Shown here piece by piece: positions 1 through 9,609 of a stretch of DNA of 64,000 bases (its first letter is position 1; every line of letters begins with the position of its first letter). The translations under genes were made by a program, and so were the position numbers. Below the pieces are notes generated by a model, which searched no databases, had not been told where the DNA came from, and was given only the letters and a program-made list of their open reading frames with translations. Origin of the DNA: Vulcanimicrobium sp035943995 (lineage in GTDB: Bacteria > Vulcanimicrobiota > Vulcanimicrobiia > Vulcanimicrobiales > Vulcanimicrobiaceae); contig DASZBS010000130.1 of the NCBI GenBank assembly GCA_035943995.1, positions 1 to 64,000 of the forward strand, given 5' to 3'.

Positions 1-1311
1 CACGTTCACGCGATCGTCCAACGGGATGGCGCTGCCGGGCTCGCACGCCACGCCGGTTACGACGCCGCCGCGCTCGGCAGCATCGACGCCGGTCGCCTCG
101 ATCCCAGCCGATTCGTCGGCCCGTTCCAGCGCTGCCACGACGTCCTGGTGCCTGAGTGGCTGCCGATCTTCGAAGTCCCGGACATTGCGTTCAGCGTCAC
201 GCAAGACATCAACGGCATCGAGCAGACGATCTACGACGACGGCTTCTTCGACGTCGACTACGACGACCTGTCCAACGTCGTCATCCACGCGTCGGAGCTC
301 GCTGTCTCGACGACGTCGTGCGAAACGCCGACCGTCGACTGCAGCACGCAAGGCATCCGCTTCGTTGGGCTCATGCCGCTCGTCCCGGCGTATCACGATC
401 CGGCCACCGGGCTCGCGATTCGCCCGAACCGGCCGATCGCCGACGGCCAGCCCGGCGGCACGCAGACCGATCCGTCGTACGCGCCCTATACCGGCACGCT
501 GCAACTGTACGGCTGCAACCACGCTCCAGGGGCGGTGTACTACCGCGTCCTGTACAGCTACAACGGTTCAGCCGAAGCGCCGTGCACGAACCGGTCGTGG
601 CCGATCTACCCGTGGCCCAGCGGCACGCCGACGCAGTACCAGCACGACGACGGCAGCGGCTGGTTCCCGGTGCTCGACGACGCCGCGTGGTTCCCGGAGC
701 ACTTGCTGTTCGAGTTCGCGACGGGTCAGACCGGCGTGTACGACATTCGGCTGGAGTACGGCGACAACGCGAAGGGGCACATCGGGTATTCGGACCCGGT
801 GAAGCTCGCCATCGACAATTCCGCCATCGTTGCGTCGATCACGCAACTGCGCTGGCGCCATCACGGCGACATCCCGTGGAGCCCGCCTATGGAGCTCATC
901 TGCCCGGTCATCCGGCGCCCGCTGAGCGGCGGCAACCGCGACATCGATCTCGAAGTCACGTACCTCGCGGGCACCACGGCGCTGCGTGATATCGCCTTGG
1001 GCGGCGGCGGATGCGGCGAGGGTGGTCCGGCGCTGACGTCGGCGGCGGACACCGCGGCGCATTGGTACACTGGTCCTGGCGACAACACGCACAATAACGT
1101 CGCCACGTTCTTGCTGCCGGGAACGGTGCCCGATCCGAACGATCACACCGTGCAGATCAGCAACCAAGGCGCGTACAGCTTCTCGCTGTCCGTCTGGTCG
1201 CGCGCATTCAACCCCGCCGGCGGCGACGGCGGTCACCTCGTCGATTGGCGTTACAACAGCGCCCCGAACTACGTCACGACCACACTGCCGATTGCGATCG
1301 TCGACGCGTAG
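1..1311 (+). CDS. Hypothetical protein, 5' end cut by the window
   Basis: The frame is open from base 1 to the stop at 1309-1311, so the gene very probably starts before the window. The first in-frame GTG inside it (148) falls in the middle of continuous protein-like sequence. The 436 visible residues are rich in Asp, Pro, Tyr and paired cysteines and look like an extracytoplasmic beta-rich protein. No enzyme motif is seen and I do not recognise a named family. It converges on the next gene with a 21-base gap. Confidence 0.75.
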   Translation, partial: HVHAIVQRDGAAGLARHAGYDAAALGSIDAGRLDPSRFVGPFQRCHDVLVPEWLPIFEVPDIAFSVTQDINGIEQTIYDDGFFDVDYDDLSNVVIHASELAVSTTSCETPTVDCSTQGIRFVGLMPLVPAYHDPATGLAIRPNRPIADGQPGGTQTDPSYAPYTGTLQLYGCNHAPGAVYYRVLYSYNGSAEAPCTNRSWPIYPWPSGTPTQYQHDDGSGWFPVLDDAAWFPEHLLFEFATGQTGVYDIRLEYGDNAKGHIGYSDPVKLAIDNSAIVASITQLRWRHHGDIPWSPPMELICPVIRRPLSGGNRDIDLEVTYLAGTTALRDIALGGGGCGEGGPALTSAADTAAHWYTGPGDNTHNNVATFLLPGTVPDPNDHTVQISNQGAYSFSLSVWSRAFNPAGGDGGHLVDWRYNSAPNYVTTTLPIAIVDA

Positions 1312-1332
1312 CAACCCACGGTCCGGCCGGCG

Positions 1333-1698
1333 TTACGTTGCGCCGGCCGGACGACGGTTGATCCGCTGCGCCGCAGCTTCCGGCGTATCCGGCGCGTCGA
1401 CCGCCACGAACAAGTGCTTGAAATTGCTCTCCGTTACGTCGATCACCAGCACGCGTTCGTCGCCGGCGTAGTCGAAGAAACACACCTCGCCGTGATACAG
1501 GAACGTGCCCGCCATCTTGAGCTTGCCGGCGCCCGTGCCGATCAACTTCAGGCTCTCCCAAAAGCTGGGCGGCTTGTCGGTCCCCGCGTGGGTGACGTTC
1601 GCCAGCGGGATGTGGAACGAGCCGTGGACCGCCCAGATCACCTCGGCGCCCTTGAGCTCCACGTGCAGCATGTCGTCTTGAACGCGAACGGTAGCCAT
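1333..1698 (-). CDS. Conserved hypothetical protein, PH-like fold suspected
   Basis: A 121-residue soluble protein with no signal peptide or membrane segment. The ATG at 1698 is preceded by a strong GAGGAGGT ribosome site 10 bases upstream, which fixes the start. The pattern of short beta strands (a VRVQ start, a central WAVHGSFHIPL stretch, then GTFLYHGEVCFFDY) resembles small actinobacterial hypothetical proteins with a bacterial PH-like fold. That resemblance is from memory and function is unknown. It is divergent from the PEBP gene with about 50 bases between the starts. Confidence 0.75.
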   Translation of the reverse strand: MATVRVQDDMLHVELKGAEVIWAVHGSFHIPLANVTHAGTDKPPSFWESLKLIGTGAGKLKMAGTFLYHGEVCFFDYAGDERVLVIDVTESNFKHLFVAVDAPDTPEAAAQRINRRPAGAT

Positions 1699-1748
1699 GG
1701 GCCGTGCTACCTCCTCGGGGACGGCCGGTTTCGGGGTAGAAGCCGCTC

Positions 1749-2252
1749 ATGGCAACGCAGGCTACACTGACCGTCACCAGCTCCGTCTTTCGCGACGGCC
1801 AAACGATCCCGCAGAGCGCCGTGTTCGACGACATGGGCTGCACCGGCAACAACCAAAGCCCCGACCTGTCCTGGTCCGGCGCCCCGGCGGGGACGAAATC
1901 GTTCGCGATCACGATGTACGACCCCGACGCGCCGACGACGGTCGGCTTCGTGCACTGGGTGCTCTTCGACATCCCGGCCGACGTCACGTCGCTCGAAGCT
2001 GGCGCGGGCTCCGAGAAGCACGCCGGAGTCCGCGCGACGCAGGGCTTCACCGACTTCGGCATGACGCGCTACGGCGGCCCCTGCCCGCCGCCCGGCCCCG
2101 CGCACCACTACCACCTCACCGTCTGGGCACTCGACCTCGACAAGCTCGGCGTCGACGACACCACCACCTACGCGAAGTTCCGCTTCATCATCCGCGAGCA
2201 CGTGCTCGCGTCGGGGGAGCTCGTCGGCCTGTACGCCCGCCCTGCGGGCTAG
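1749..2252 (+). CDS. YbhB/YbcL family PEBP (Raf-kinase-inhibitor-like) protein
   Basis: A 167-residue protein carrying the phosphatidylethanolamine-binding fold signatures in order: DPDAP near residue 60, the VHWVLFDIP stretch, and YGGPCPPPGPAHHYH around residues 115-130, which together form the anion-binding pocket. Length matches the bacterial YbhB family, which has no signal peptide and no firmly known substrate. Its stop directly abuts the stop of the convergent stalk-domain gene, so the two may share termination signals. Confidence 0.93.
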   Translation: MATQATLTVTSSVFRDGQTIPQSAVFDDMGCTGNNQSPDLSWSGAPAGTKSFAITMYDPDAPTTVGFVHWVLFDIPADVTSLEAGAGSEKHAGVRATQGFTDFGMTRYGGPCPPPGPAHHYHLTVWALDLDKLGVDDTTTYAKFRFIIREHVLASGELVGLYARPAG

Positions 2253-3275
2253 CTACCGCGGCCGCAGGCGCAGCGTTCGCACCGCGACGGCGCCGTCGGG
2301 CGCGCGCGACTCGAGCCGCACGTCGATCACGCCCGCACCGGCGTCGAACACGCTGATAGTGCGGGCGAAGTGCCCGTTCGCGTCCGCGACCGCATCGGCC
2401 GTCACCGTGTTCTCGTTGACGGTCGCGAAGCCGACGAGCGCGCTCGCGGTCGCGACGATGTGCACGCGCGAGCCGGCGCGCGTGTAGCCCTGCACGCTGA
2501 ACGTGTTGGGAACGACGGCGCCGTTGGGCGGCGAAACGTCGTGGAACGCGTTCGGGCCGGGCTGCGGCGCGTTGACGAACGACCACGACTGCGCAACGCC
2601 GGTCGCGGTGACGCTCACCTGGTGCGCGCCGTACGGCAGATCGTACGCGGGCTCGTACGAGAACGCGCGCGGATTCACGTACGCGGCGGCCGTGACGTCG
2701 CGCGCATCGAGCCGCACCCGCACGGTGTTCGGATCGACCGCGCGCGGAAACGTCGCCGAGATCTGCGGCCGCACGCCACGCACGGTCGTGTTCGGCGCAG
2801 GCTCGATCCGCACCAGCGACGCGGGCTGCGGCACCGGCGTGATGACGACCGGCGCCGCGGCGACGGCGCGCGTGATCGCCACGGTGCGCGTCGAGCCGTC
2901 GTAGTTCACGCTCGCCCCGAGCGCTTGCGCGACGAACCGCAACGGCACCAGCGTACGCGCACCGATCAGAAACGGCGGCGCGTCGAGCGCGACCGGGGCG
3001 CCGTTGACGATCGCGCTGTTGGACCCGATTTGCAGCGCGACGGTCGTCGTGCCGCGCGTCGCGGCGATCTTGCCGCCGTCGTACACGACCGACGCGCCCA
3101 GCTGTTCGAACACGCCGCGCAGCGGGACGTACACGCGGCCGACGCGTTCCACCGGCGGCTGGTCGAAAGCCACAGCGGCCCCGTTGACGGTGACGGTCAC
3201 CGGCGCGGTCTGCGCCGCGGCGGCGAGCGGGAGGCAAGCGAGGAGCGCGGCGAGCGCGGCGGCGTTTCGAAGCAT
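2253..3275 (-). CDS. Exported protein with two copper-amine-oxidase N-terminal (stalk) domains
   Basis: A 340-residue protein. A Sec signal peptide (ALAALLACLPLAAAAQ) is followed by a tandem of the stalk domain named for copper amine oxidase N-termini: VPLRGVFEQLGASVVYD around residue 50 and LVPLRFVAQALGASVNYD around residue 110. The C-terminal half is Ig-like beta sandwich (residues about 150-340). ATG 3275 is chosen; a GTG one codon upstream is possible. There is no copper site or catalytic part, so this is a surface or scaffold protein rather than an oxidase. The domain is widespread in Firmicutes and related phyla. Confidence 0.88.
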   Translation of the reverse strand: MLRNAAALAALLACLPLAAAAQTAPVTVTVNGAAVAFDQPPVERVGRVYVPLRGVFEQLGASVVYDGGKIAATRGTTTVALQIGSNSAIVNGAPVALDAPPFLIGARTLVPLRFVAQALGASVNYDGSTRTVAITRAVAAAPVVITPVPQPASLVRIEPAPNTTVRGVRPQISATFPRAVDPNTVRVRLDARDVTAAAYVNPRAFSYEPAYDLPYGAHQVSVTATGVAQSWSFVNAPQPGPNAFHDVSPPNGAVVPNTFSVQGYTRAGSRVHIVATASALVGFATVNENTVTADAVADANGHFARTISVFDAGAGVIDVRLESRAPDGAVAVRTLRLRPR

Positions 3276-3315
3276 CACACCGAGAACGTACGCCCGAGCC
3301 GCTTCCGTTACCCTG

Positions 3316-3723
3316 CTACGCGCCGAGCGCCGCGACGACTGCGGCGCGCACGCCCGGATCCGGCTCGTCGTCGAGCGCCCGCCGAAGGATCGCGTCCGCC
3401 CACGGCGTGCGAACGGAGGCGAGCGCCTCGACGAGGCTCAGCCGCGCCGCCGCATCGCACGCCGACGCGCGTGGATCGACGAGCGCCACCCACGCCGGCC
3501 CCGCCGCGACAGGATCGTCGCCGAGCGGATCGCAAAGGTCGATCGCCGGCGGCTCCCAGTGCGCGATCGGCAGCGGTTCCCACCGTTCGAACGGCGGCGG
3601 CGAGGCCGTCGGCGCGAACGACGTCGTCACCGGCGCAGGAACGCGACACGGCGCGAAGATCACGACGGCCATCAACGCCGTCCCGAGCAGCGCCAGCAGC
3701 ATCGGAATCTGCAGCGTCAGCAC
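3316..3723 (-). CDS. Small membrane-anchored protein with HEAT-like C-terminus
   Basis: A 135-residue protein starting at GTG 3723, which overlaps the TGA of the upstream 878-residue gene, implying translational coupling. Residues 2-26 form one hydrophobic segment (MLLALLGTALMAVVIF) that should anchor it. A Pro/Trp-rich linker follows. The last about 45 residues (ASVRTPWADAILRRALDDEP then GVRAAVVAALGA) read like a single HEAT repeat. No catalytic motif is seen. Probably a partner of the overlapping large protein; function unknown. Confidence 0.7.
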   Translation of the reverse strand: MLTLQIPMLLALLGTALMAVVIFAPCRVPAPVTTSFAPTASPPPFERWEPLPIAHWEPPAIDLCDPLGDDPVAAGPAWVALVDPRASACDAAARLSLVEALASVRTPWADAILRRALDDEPDPGVRAAVVAALGA

Positions 3724-6353
3724 GGCAGCTCCGCGAATGCGGTACGCGATCGCAGCGCAACCATGAGCGCGGTCCGCGCATCGTCGAGCCCGCGGTCGGA
3801 TGCGCGCGCGAGCGCATCGTCGAAAAGCTCCAGCGGAGCGCCTTCGTACCTCGCCAACACGTCGTCGAGCGCGCGCGCGTACCGCGCCAGCGCAGCGCCC
3901 AGCAACGGCTCGGACTCGCAACGCGTGGGCAGCAGCGCGGCGAGCGCACGCAAGACCGCGGGCGCCCCGTACGCCGCGTCCGCGAATCCGGCGAGCAGCT
4001 CGCGAGCGCGTTCGCGCGTGATCCCCACGGTCGCGCCGTCGCAGCGACCGCCCGCGGCCGGCGCGTCGAGCAGGCGTTCGAAGAAGTCGCGCATCGCACG
4101 CCGCAGCGCGACGTCGTCCAGATCGTCGGACGCGACGTCGAAACCGGGGATGCGCAACGTCACGAAGAGCCGGTCGAACACGTCGCGCAACGCGCACCGC
4201 ACGCCGTCGAGCGACGGCGCGACGCCGGGATCGCCCGACGCCTCGCCGTCGGGGAAGAAGACGCGCAGCGCGAGAACGTGCGGCACGAGCCCGCGCCCGG
4301 TCGCCCCGTGCAGCAGCCGCGCGACCTCGTCGAGCCGTTCGTCATCGAGCCGCAGCCAGAACGTGAACGCGTCATCGGCAGCGTCGACACGCAGCGGTTC
4401 GACGACTTCCGGCACGACGAGCGCCTGCGGTGTCTCGACGACGACGGCCGCGGCACGCTCCGCCGGAGCGGCCCCAGATGGTGGCGGCGACGATTCGATG
4501 ACGCACGCGTCGACGTGATACGTCAACCCGGCAGGCTGCGCTGCAAAGGCGTCGCGGCCCCGCACATGCACCGCGACCGGCTGGCACGGCCGCTGCTCCC
4601 CGTCGACGTCGAGCACCGCCTCGACGATAAGCGCTTCGTCGCACACCGCCGAATCCGCCAGCAGCGTGCACGCCGCCGTCACGCGCATCCCGCCCGGGAT
4701 GCCGCGCAACGACAGCCCGTCGCCCATCAACGGCGAGACGCCGACGCGATCGAGTAGGAAACGTCCGTCGAGCGACGTCGAGCCGGGAACGTACCTCGCG
4801 CCCGCGACTTCGCACACGCGCACGGCGAGCATCTCGACGGCATCTTCAACGTCGAGGTCGACGCGTATCGCGAACGGCGCTCCGGACGCAACGTCGTCCG
4901 GCCCGTGCAGTGCGGCATGGACGGTCGCTGGGCTCCGCTCCGCGTCAAACGCCGGCGGCTCGTCCTCGCTCGAGGCGATGCGACGGCGGACGACGACCGC
5001 AAACTCGGCGCGCGCGCGTTCGCACTCCGCATCGCAGACCACGACGGAAACGTCGAGCGCGCCATCATCCGATAACGAATCGTGCGCGCGCACGGCGAGC
5101 TCTATGACGGCGACCGAACCCGGCGCGACCGCGCGCGCCACCGCCTCCGGCGCCACGACGATACCCGCACCGGTCATGCAGAAGAAGAGCTCCTCCGCGA
5201 GATCGCCCGCGTTCACCACCTCCGCCAGAACGCGCACGTCGTCATCAGGTGCAACCACGCGCGGCGCTTCGATCAACCGCATGCGCACGTCGCGCACGAG
5301 CTCCGGCGCGAACGGCACGGCAACCTCGTGCGCTCCGGCACCGACAACGACCGTGCCACCAACGCAGCCGCCGGGAAACCCCGCCGCGAACGCAATGCGC
5401 ACGGTACTCCGCGCCGCGACCGGCACGACGACGACGTGCGCGCCGCCGGATCGTTCCACGCGCGCGAACGCGGCATCGCCGCACCCGCGCCGCCCGCCGC
5501 GCGCGGCGACCGGCACGCCGTCCACGAACATGCTGCCGTCCACGACACGCACCGGGGCGGGCAACGCGATCCGCACGCGCACGTCGCGCGCATCCACCCA
5601 GCCGTCGTTGCGCACGTCGACCGCCACGTCGACCGAACGCCGCGACGGCCGCACCGCGACGCACGGCGCGGCGATCACCGGCTCCATCACGACGACCTCG
5701 CGCACCGGCAGCGCGCACCGCTGCCCGTCGCCGAAGCGCACCTCGCCGTCGTCCGCCTGCAGCACCGCCACCGGTTCGACGATCCGCGCCTCGAACGCCG
5801 TCGCGACCGACGCCCCGGCCTCGAGCCGCTCGAACGCCAACACCGCGGGCTCCTCGCCGTCCTCGCGCACGCAGCCCGCCGGCGCCGGCACGTCGACGCG
5901 CACGTCGCGCGCCGCGCCGTCGCCTTCATTCGTCACGACCGCACGCACGCGAACGCGGTCCGTATCGACGGGCTCGACGAACGTGCCGCTCGCCGGCCCG
6001 TCGAGCACCGGCCGGCTGCGCACCCGCACTGCGCATACGTTGGTTCCGAGCACCGCATCCGGCACGCGCAGCACCGCCTGCACTTCGAGTTCGGTGCCGT
6101 CGTCGAGCGGCGCGGCAATGCGCGCGCGCACCACGGCCACGACATCGTCACCAGGCGCCACCGAGCCAACGGCGACCTGCGTTTCGTCGAGCGCCGCGAA
6201 TCCGTCGCCGAGCAGGAATGCGACCGTCCCCGGCGGGCTCGCCGACGTACCGAGGTTGCGAGTGCGGAAGGTCACACACACGGTCTCGCCCGGACGCGCG
6301 GCACGCGGTTCGACCGATAACGCATGCAAGACCGGTTCGTGGACGCTGGTCAT
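3717..6353 (-). CDS. Large protein of repeated DUF11/CARDB-like beta modules
   Basis: An 878-residue protein from ATG 6353; longer readings upstream overlap the divergent Crp gene and are unlikely. The body holds repeated beta-sandwich modules of the 'rights and duties of added terms' type: phrases such as VTNEGDGAARDVRVDVP, VRNDGWVDARDVRVRIALP and VVNAGDLAEELFF recur about every 100-120 residues. These resemble CARDB and DUF11 domains. No signal peptide is seen. The last 200 residues are helical and Arg/Asp rich. Function is unknown. Confidence 0.8.
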   Translation of the reverse strand: MTSVHEPVLHALSVEPRAARPGETVCVTFRTRNLGTSASPPGTVAFLLGDGFAALDETQVAVGSVAPGDDVVAVVRARIAAPLDDGTELEVQAVLRVPDAVLGTNVCAVRVRSRPVLDGPASGTFVEPVDTDRVRVRAVVTNEGDGAARDVRVDVPAPAGCVREDGEEPAVLAFERLEAGASVATAFEARIVEPVAVLQADDGEVRFGDGQRCALPVREVVVMEPVIAAPCVAVRPSRRSVDVAVDVRNDGWVDARDVRVRIALPAPVRVVDGSMFVDGVPVAARGGRRGCGDAAFARVERSGGAHVVVVPVAARSTVRIAFAAGFPGGCVGGTVVVGAGAHEVAVPFAPELVRDVRMRLIEAPRVVAPDDDVRVLAEVVNAGDLAEELFFCMTGAGIVVAPEAVARAVAPGSVAVIELAVRAHDSLSDDGALDVSVVVCDAECERARAEFAVVVRRRIASSEDEPPAFDAERSPATVHAALHGPDDVASGAPFAIRVDLDVEDAVEMLAVRVCEVAGARYVPGSTSLDGRFLLDRVGVSPLMGDGLSLRGIPGGMRVTAACTLLADSAVCDEALIVEAVLDVDGEQRPCQPVAVHVRGRDAFAAQPAGLTYHVDACVIESSPPPSGAAPAERAAAVVVETPQALVVPEVVEPLRVDAADDAFTFWLRLDDERLDEVARLLHGATGRGLVPHVLALRVFFPDGEASGDPGVAPSLDGVRCALRDVFDRLFVTLRIPGFDVASDDLDDVALRRAMRDFFERLLDAPAAGGRCDGATVGITRERARELLAGFADAAYGAPAVLRALAALLPTRCESEPLLGAALARYARALDDVLARYEGAPLELFDDALARASDRGLDDARTALMVALRSRTAFAELPC

Positions 6354-6479
6354 GCCGGGGCGGGTGCCCAACCACCTGGCGGCGCATGCCCGGGTCTGCG
6401 AGTCCGATTCGGAGAGCCAGGTGAAGAGATGAGTCCCACAAAGGGCCGGTTGCCCGTCCGCTCCGAAGAGGGGCCCCAG

Positions 6480-7160
6480 ATGATCGACCTCTCGACGCTC
6501 CGCCGCATCCCGCTGTTCCGGGATTTCAACGACGAGCAGCTGTCGCAAGTGCTCGCCACCGTCTCCGAGCGCCGTTTTCCGAAGCATCAGTTCGTCGTGC
6601 GCGAAGGCGAGCCGGGCGACACGTTCTTCGTGATCGCGTCCGGTTCGGTCGCCGTCTGCCGGATCTCACCCGACGGCCGCGAGACGATCCTCTCCATCCT
6701 CAAAGAAGGCGACTTTTTCGGCGAGATGTCGATGTTCGACTCGTCGCTGCGCTCGGCGTCGATCAAGACGCTCACCGACGTCGAGGTCGGCGCGGTGCGC
6801 CAAGTCGATTTCCTGGGCCTGATCGACCGCAACCCGCAGATCGGCAGACTGCTCGTGATCGAGCTGTCCGAACGCCTGCGCGCGGCCAACGCGCTGATCG
6901 CGGCAACGACGTCGCAAGACATTCGCGCGCGCCTCGCCGCGCTGCTGCTGAACCTCGCCGAGCAGTTCGGTGAAGCCGTCGACAACGGCACCCGCATCAC
7001 GCTGCGCCTCACCAATCAAGAGATGGCGAACATGATCGGCACGACGCGCGAGACGGTGAACCGCACGCTGAACCGCTTCTGGGACGACCGCCTCGTCGAC
7101 ATGCGCACCGCGCACGTCGTGGTCACCGAACCGGACAAACTTCGCGCGCTGATCCCGTAA
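6480..7160 (+). CDS. Crp/Fnr family transcriptional regulator
   Basis: 226 residues from ATG 6480, preceded by GAGGGG; an upstream ATG at 6429 with AGGTGAAGAG would add 17 residues. The N-terminal cyclic-nucleotide-binding beta-roll is clear (GEPGDTFFVIASGSVAVCR, then GDFFGEMSMFDSSLRSAS), with the acidic and Arg residues of the phosphate-binding cassette. The C-terminal winged helix has LTNQEMANMIGTTRETVNR. No Fnr-type cysteine cluster is present, so cAMP-like or other ligand sensing is more likely than iron-sulfur sensing. It is divergent from the large beta-module gene, a plausible target. Confidence 0.92.
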   Translation: MIDLSTLRRIPLFRDFNDEQLSQVLATVSERRFPKHQFVVREGEPGDTFFVIASGSVAVCRISPDGRETILSILKEGDFFGEMSMFDSSLRSASIKTLTDVEVGAVRQVDFLGLIDRNPQIGRLLVIELSERLRAANALIAATTSQDIRARLAALLLNLAEQFGEAVDNGTRITLRLTNQEMANMIGTTRETVNRTLNRFWDDRLVDMRTAHVVVTEPDKLRALIP

Positions 7161-7175
7161 CTCAGCAACCGTCGT

Positions 7176-7200
7176 CGGACCGCCCGGTCCGGTCACCTTT
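7176..7200 (+). terminator. Possible terminator hairpin after the Crp/Fnr gene
   Basis: CGGACC (7176-7181) pairs with GGTCCG (7186-7191) across a four-base loop, 15 bases after the stop, followed by a short T-containing run. The T tract is weak, so termination strength is uncertain. The rest of the 235-base gap up to 7395 shows no gene; it should hold the promoter for the lipoprotein gene. Confidence 0.35.
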
Positions 7201-7395
7201 CACTGTATCGTTTCGGTTCGGTATTGAGGCGTTCGACCCAGGGTTTACCATGTCGACGAGCCCGTTTCCGTGAGGAAGCGAGGGCCGTCTCCTTGACCGC
7301 CCTACCCTCCCGGCGTAGCATGGCGGCGCGCGTTCTTTGCGTTCGGGCATCGGAAGAAATCGCACACCGCACGATCGCTTTCAAGAGGTACTAGG

Positions 7396-8388
7396 ATGCG
7401 CCCAATGGCCACGCTTCAGACAATCCGTCTCACGCTCGTGGTTTCCGCAGCCGTCGCCGTCAGCGCATGCGCGGCCGGGACGCAGCAGACTCTTCCGACC
7501 GCGAATAACGCGGCGCTCACGCCACAGACAGGCGCGCGGCTCACGACGACGTTGAGCGCGGACCGCAACGCCTCGGACGAACACCGCGACGTCGAGGGCG
7601 GTGACGACGGCAACGGTACCGTCGTGTACAGCAGCATCCCCAAACCGCTCAAAGCGGTAGCGAGCGTCGGCTTCGAGGCCACTACCGGCCTCCAGCTCGG
7701 CGACGGCGTCAACTTGACGCACACCGGCAAGCTGCAGCGCGTGCGTTACGTCTTGAGCTCGTGGGGCTGCCAGAGCGGCCACTGGAATACGAACAACTGT
7801 GTTACGTCGCCGGGAGCGACGTTTCCGGTTCCGATCACGATCAACGTGTACGCGGTCAGCAATTCCAGCCCGAGCCGGGTCGGCGCACTGCTCAAGACGC
7901 AGACGCGAACGTTCAACATTCCGTATCGCCCGTCATACGACAGCGTTCGATGCACGGGCACGGGTGAGTTCTACAGCGCCGTCGACGCGAGCTGCGTCCA
8001 CGGGCTGGCCAACGTGATCGTGTTCGACTTCTCGGCCCCGCGCGTGAGCCTGCCGCTGCAGAGTATCTTCAGCTTGGTGTACAACACGTCGCACTACGGT
8101 CCGAGCCCGATCGGTCAATCGGCGCCGTGCTACACGTCGCCGGGCGGCTGCGGTTACGATTCGCTCAACGTGAGCACCGACGGCAACGGCGGCCCGATCG
8201 GCAGCCCGATCGACCCGAACGGGATCTTCGACAGCTTCGTGCTAGCCGCCGAGTACTGCGATCCGCTGCTCGGGACCGGCTTCCGGCTCGACACCGCTCC
8301 CGGTTGCTGGACCGGATTTCACCCGCAGTTCGAAGTCCGAGTCGGCAGCGGTGGCGACGACAACCACCGAGAAGGTCACGACGACTAA
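7396..8388 (+). CDS. Predicted lipoprotein of unknown function
   Basis: 330 residues; start ATG with AAGAGGT upstream. The N-terminus has a hydrophobic stretch ending in the lipobox AVSAC, so it is probably lipid-modified on Cys25. A Ser/Thr/Asp-rich linker follows. The mature part is beta-rich with about eight cysteines (for example SSWGCQSGHW and YTSPGGCGYDS), compatible with disulfides. It ends in an acidic/His tail (GGDDNHREGHDD). I do not recognise the family. It stands alone with its own upstream region. Confidence 0.8.
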   Translation: MRPMATLQTIRLTLVVSAAVAVSACAAGTQQTLPTANNAALTPQTGARLTTTLSADRNASDEHRDVEGGDDGNGTVVYSSIPKPLKAVASVGFEATTGLQLGDGVNLTHTGKLQRVRYVLSSWGCQSGHWNTNNCVTSPGATFPVPITINVYAVSNSSPSRVGALLKTQTRTFNIPYRPSYDSVRCTGTGEFYSAVDASCVHGLANVIVFDFSAPRVSLPLQSIFSLVYNTSHYGPSPIGQSAPCYTSPGGCGYDSLNVSTDGNGGPIGSPIDPNGIFDSFVLAAEYCDPLLGTGFRLDTAPGCWTGFHPQFEVRVGSGGDDNHREGHDD

Positions 8389-8418
8389 TCACCGCCCGTA
8401 GCGGGCACCGGCCTGCCC

Positions 8419-9609
8419 GTGACGATTGCCGCGCTACTCGAGCTAGGAATCGTCGCGGGCTCGCTGTCGACTGCAAGCGGTGCTGCGGTCGTCGCGTCGC
8501 GCGCCCGAGCCGCTGCGCGCGCCGACCGGCTCGCGCTGCGGCTGGCGCGTGCGCGTGAAGCGGCGTTCGTGGACGCCGCACGCCGGCTCGCGGGCGCGGC
8601 GCGCGACTCCGTCGATGCGGTCCGCGACGAGATCGCGCGCGCAGCGCGCGTCGCTGCGCCCGCGATCGACGGCGTCCTCATGTACGAACAGCACGATGCC
8701 GCGCTGCGCTGCATCGCAGCATTCGGCGATCGTTTCGCGTACTTCGCCGGATCGCCGGTCGCGCTCGACGACGCGTCGGCGCTCCCCGCGCGCGCCATCG
8801 CAGCGGGCCATCGCGTCACCTTAGACGATGCGGACGTTCGCCCACTGCACCCGAGCGACGTCGCCGCGCTCGCGGTCCCGCTCGTGATCGACGCCGGCCG
8901 CGCCTGCGTCCTCGTAACCGCGGCGCAGCAGCCGCTGGACGCCGGCGCGATCGAACGACTCGTCGCGCTCGCCGACCAGGCCTCGCCGGCCTATCTCATC
9001 GCGCTCGACCGCGAGCACGACCGCCGCAGCGCCGAGTACGACGGGCTCACCGGCCTGCTCACCCCGCGCGCGTTCCGCCGTCGGCTGAACGCGCTCGTCG
9101 ACCGCGCACGGTTCGTACCCTGCGCCCGCCTCGCGCTGCTGTTCGTCGACACCGACCGCTTCAAACACTACAACGACCGCCACGGCCACGGCGCGGGGGA
9201 CACGCTGCTGCGCGAGCTCGCGAGCGTGCTACGCGCCACGGCAACATCCGAGCACGACCTCGTCGCGCGCAACGGCGGCGACGAATTCTGCATCGTCTTC
9301 ACCGAAACCGACAAAGCCACCGCGATCGAACGCGCCGACGAACTGCGCAGCCGAATCGCAACATTGGACCTCACGCGCTTACGCACGCAGCCGTCGCCGG
9401 CGGAAGACGACCTCCGCATCACCGCCTCGATCGGCGTCGCGGCGTTCCCGTCCGACGCGGCCACCGCGAACGACCTCCTCGAACGCGCCGACGCGGCGAT
9501 GTATCACACGAAGAAGACCGGCCGCAACGGCGTGTCGTACGCCGATGCGGACCGCACGCTGGTCCGTAAGGAGGGGCCGGACGCGGCGCCGTCTATTCAA
9601 TCCGGGTGA
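8419..9609 (+). CDS. Diguanylate cyclase (GGDEF) with GAF-like N-terminus
   Basis: 396 residues, GTG start. A short N-terminal hydrophobic stretch (residues 1-25) is followed by an Ala/Arg-rich helix and a GAF-like region (about 60-190). The GGDEF domain (about 215-375) is intact: FVDTDRFKHYNDRHGHGAGD, then RNGGDEFCIVF with the signature GGDEF. It should condense two GTP into c-di-GMP. The product-inhibition RxxD site five residues upstream reads SEHD, so its Arg is missing and feedback control may be lost. The stop overlaps the next start (GTGA). Confidence 0.92.
   Translation: MTIAALLELGIVAGSLSTASGAAVVASRARAAARADRLALRLARAREAAFVDAARRLAGAARDSVDAVRDEIARAARVAAPAIDGVLMYEQHDAALRCIAAFGDRFAYFAGSPVALDDASALPARAIAAGHRVTLDDADVRPLHPSDVAALAVPLVIDAGRACVLVTAAQQPLDAGAIERLVALADQASPAYLIALDREHDRRSAEYDGLTGLLTPRAFRRRLNALVDRARFVPCARLALLFVDTDRFKHYNDRHGHGAGDTLLRELASVLRATATSEHDLVARNGGDEFCIVFTETDKATAIERADELRSRIATLDLTRLRTQPSPAEDDLRITASIGVAAFPSDAATANDLLERADAAMYHTKKTGRNGVSYADADRTLVRKEGPDAAPSIQSG

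Noticed and set aside
2370..4757. 795-residue plus-strand open frame
   Set aside because: It lies opposite the stalk-domain gene and the large beta-module gene, is extremely Arg-rich and has no domain. It is a high-GC shadow.
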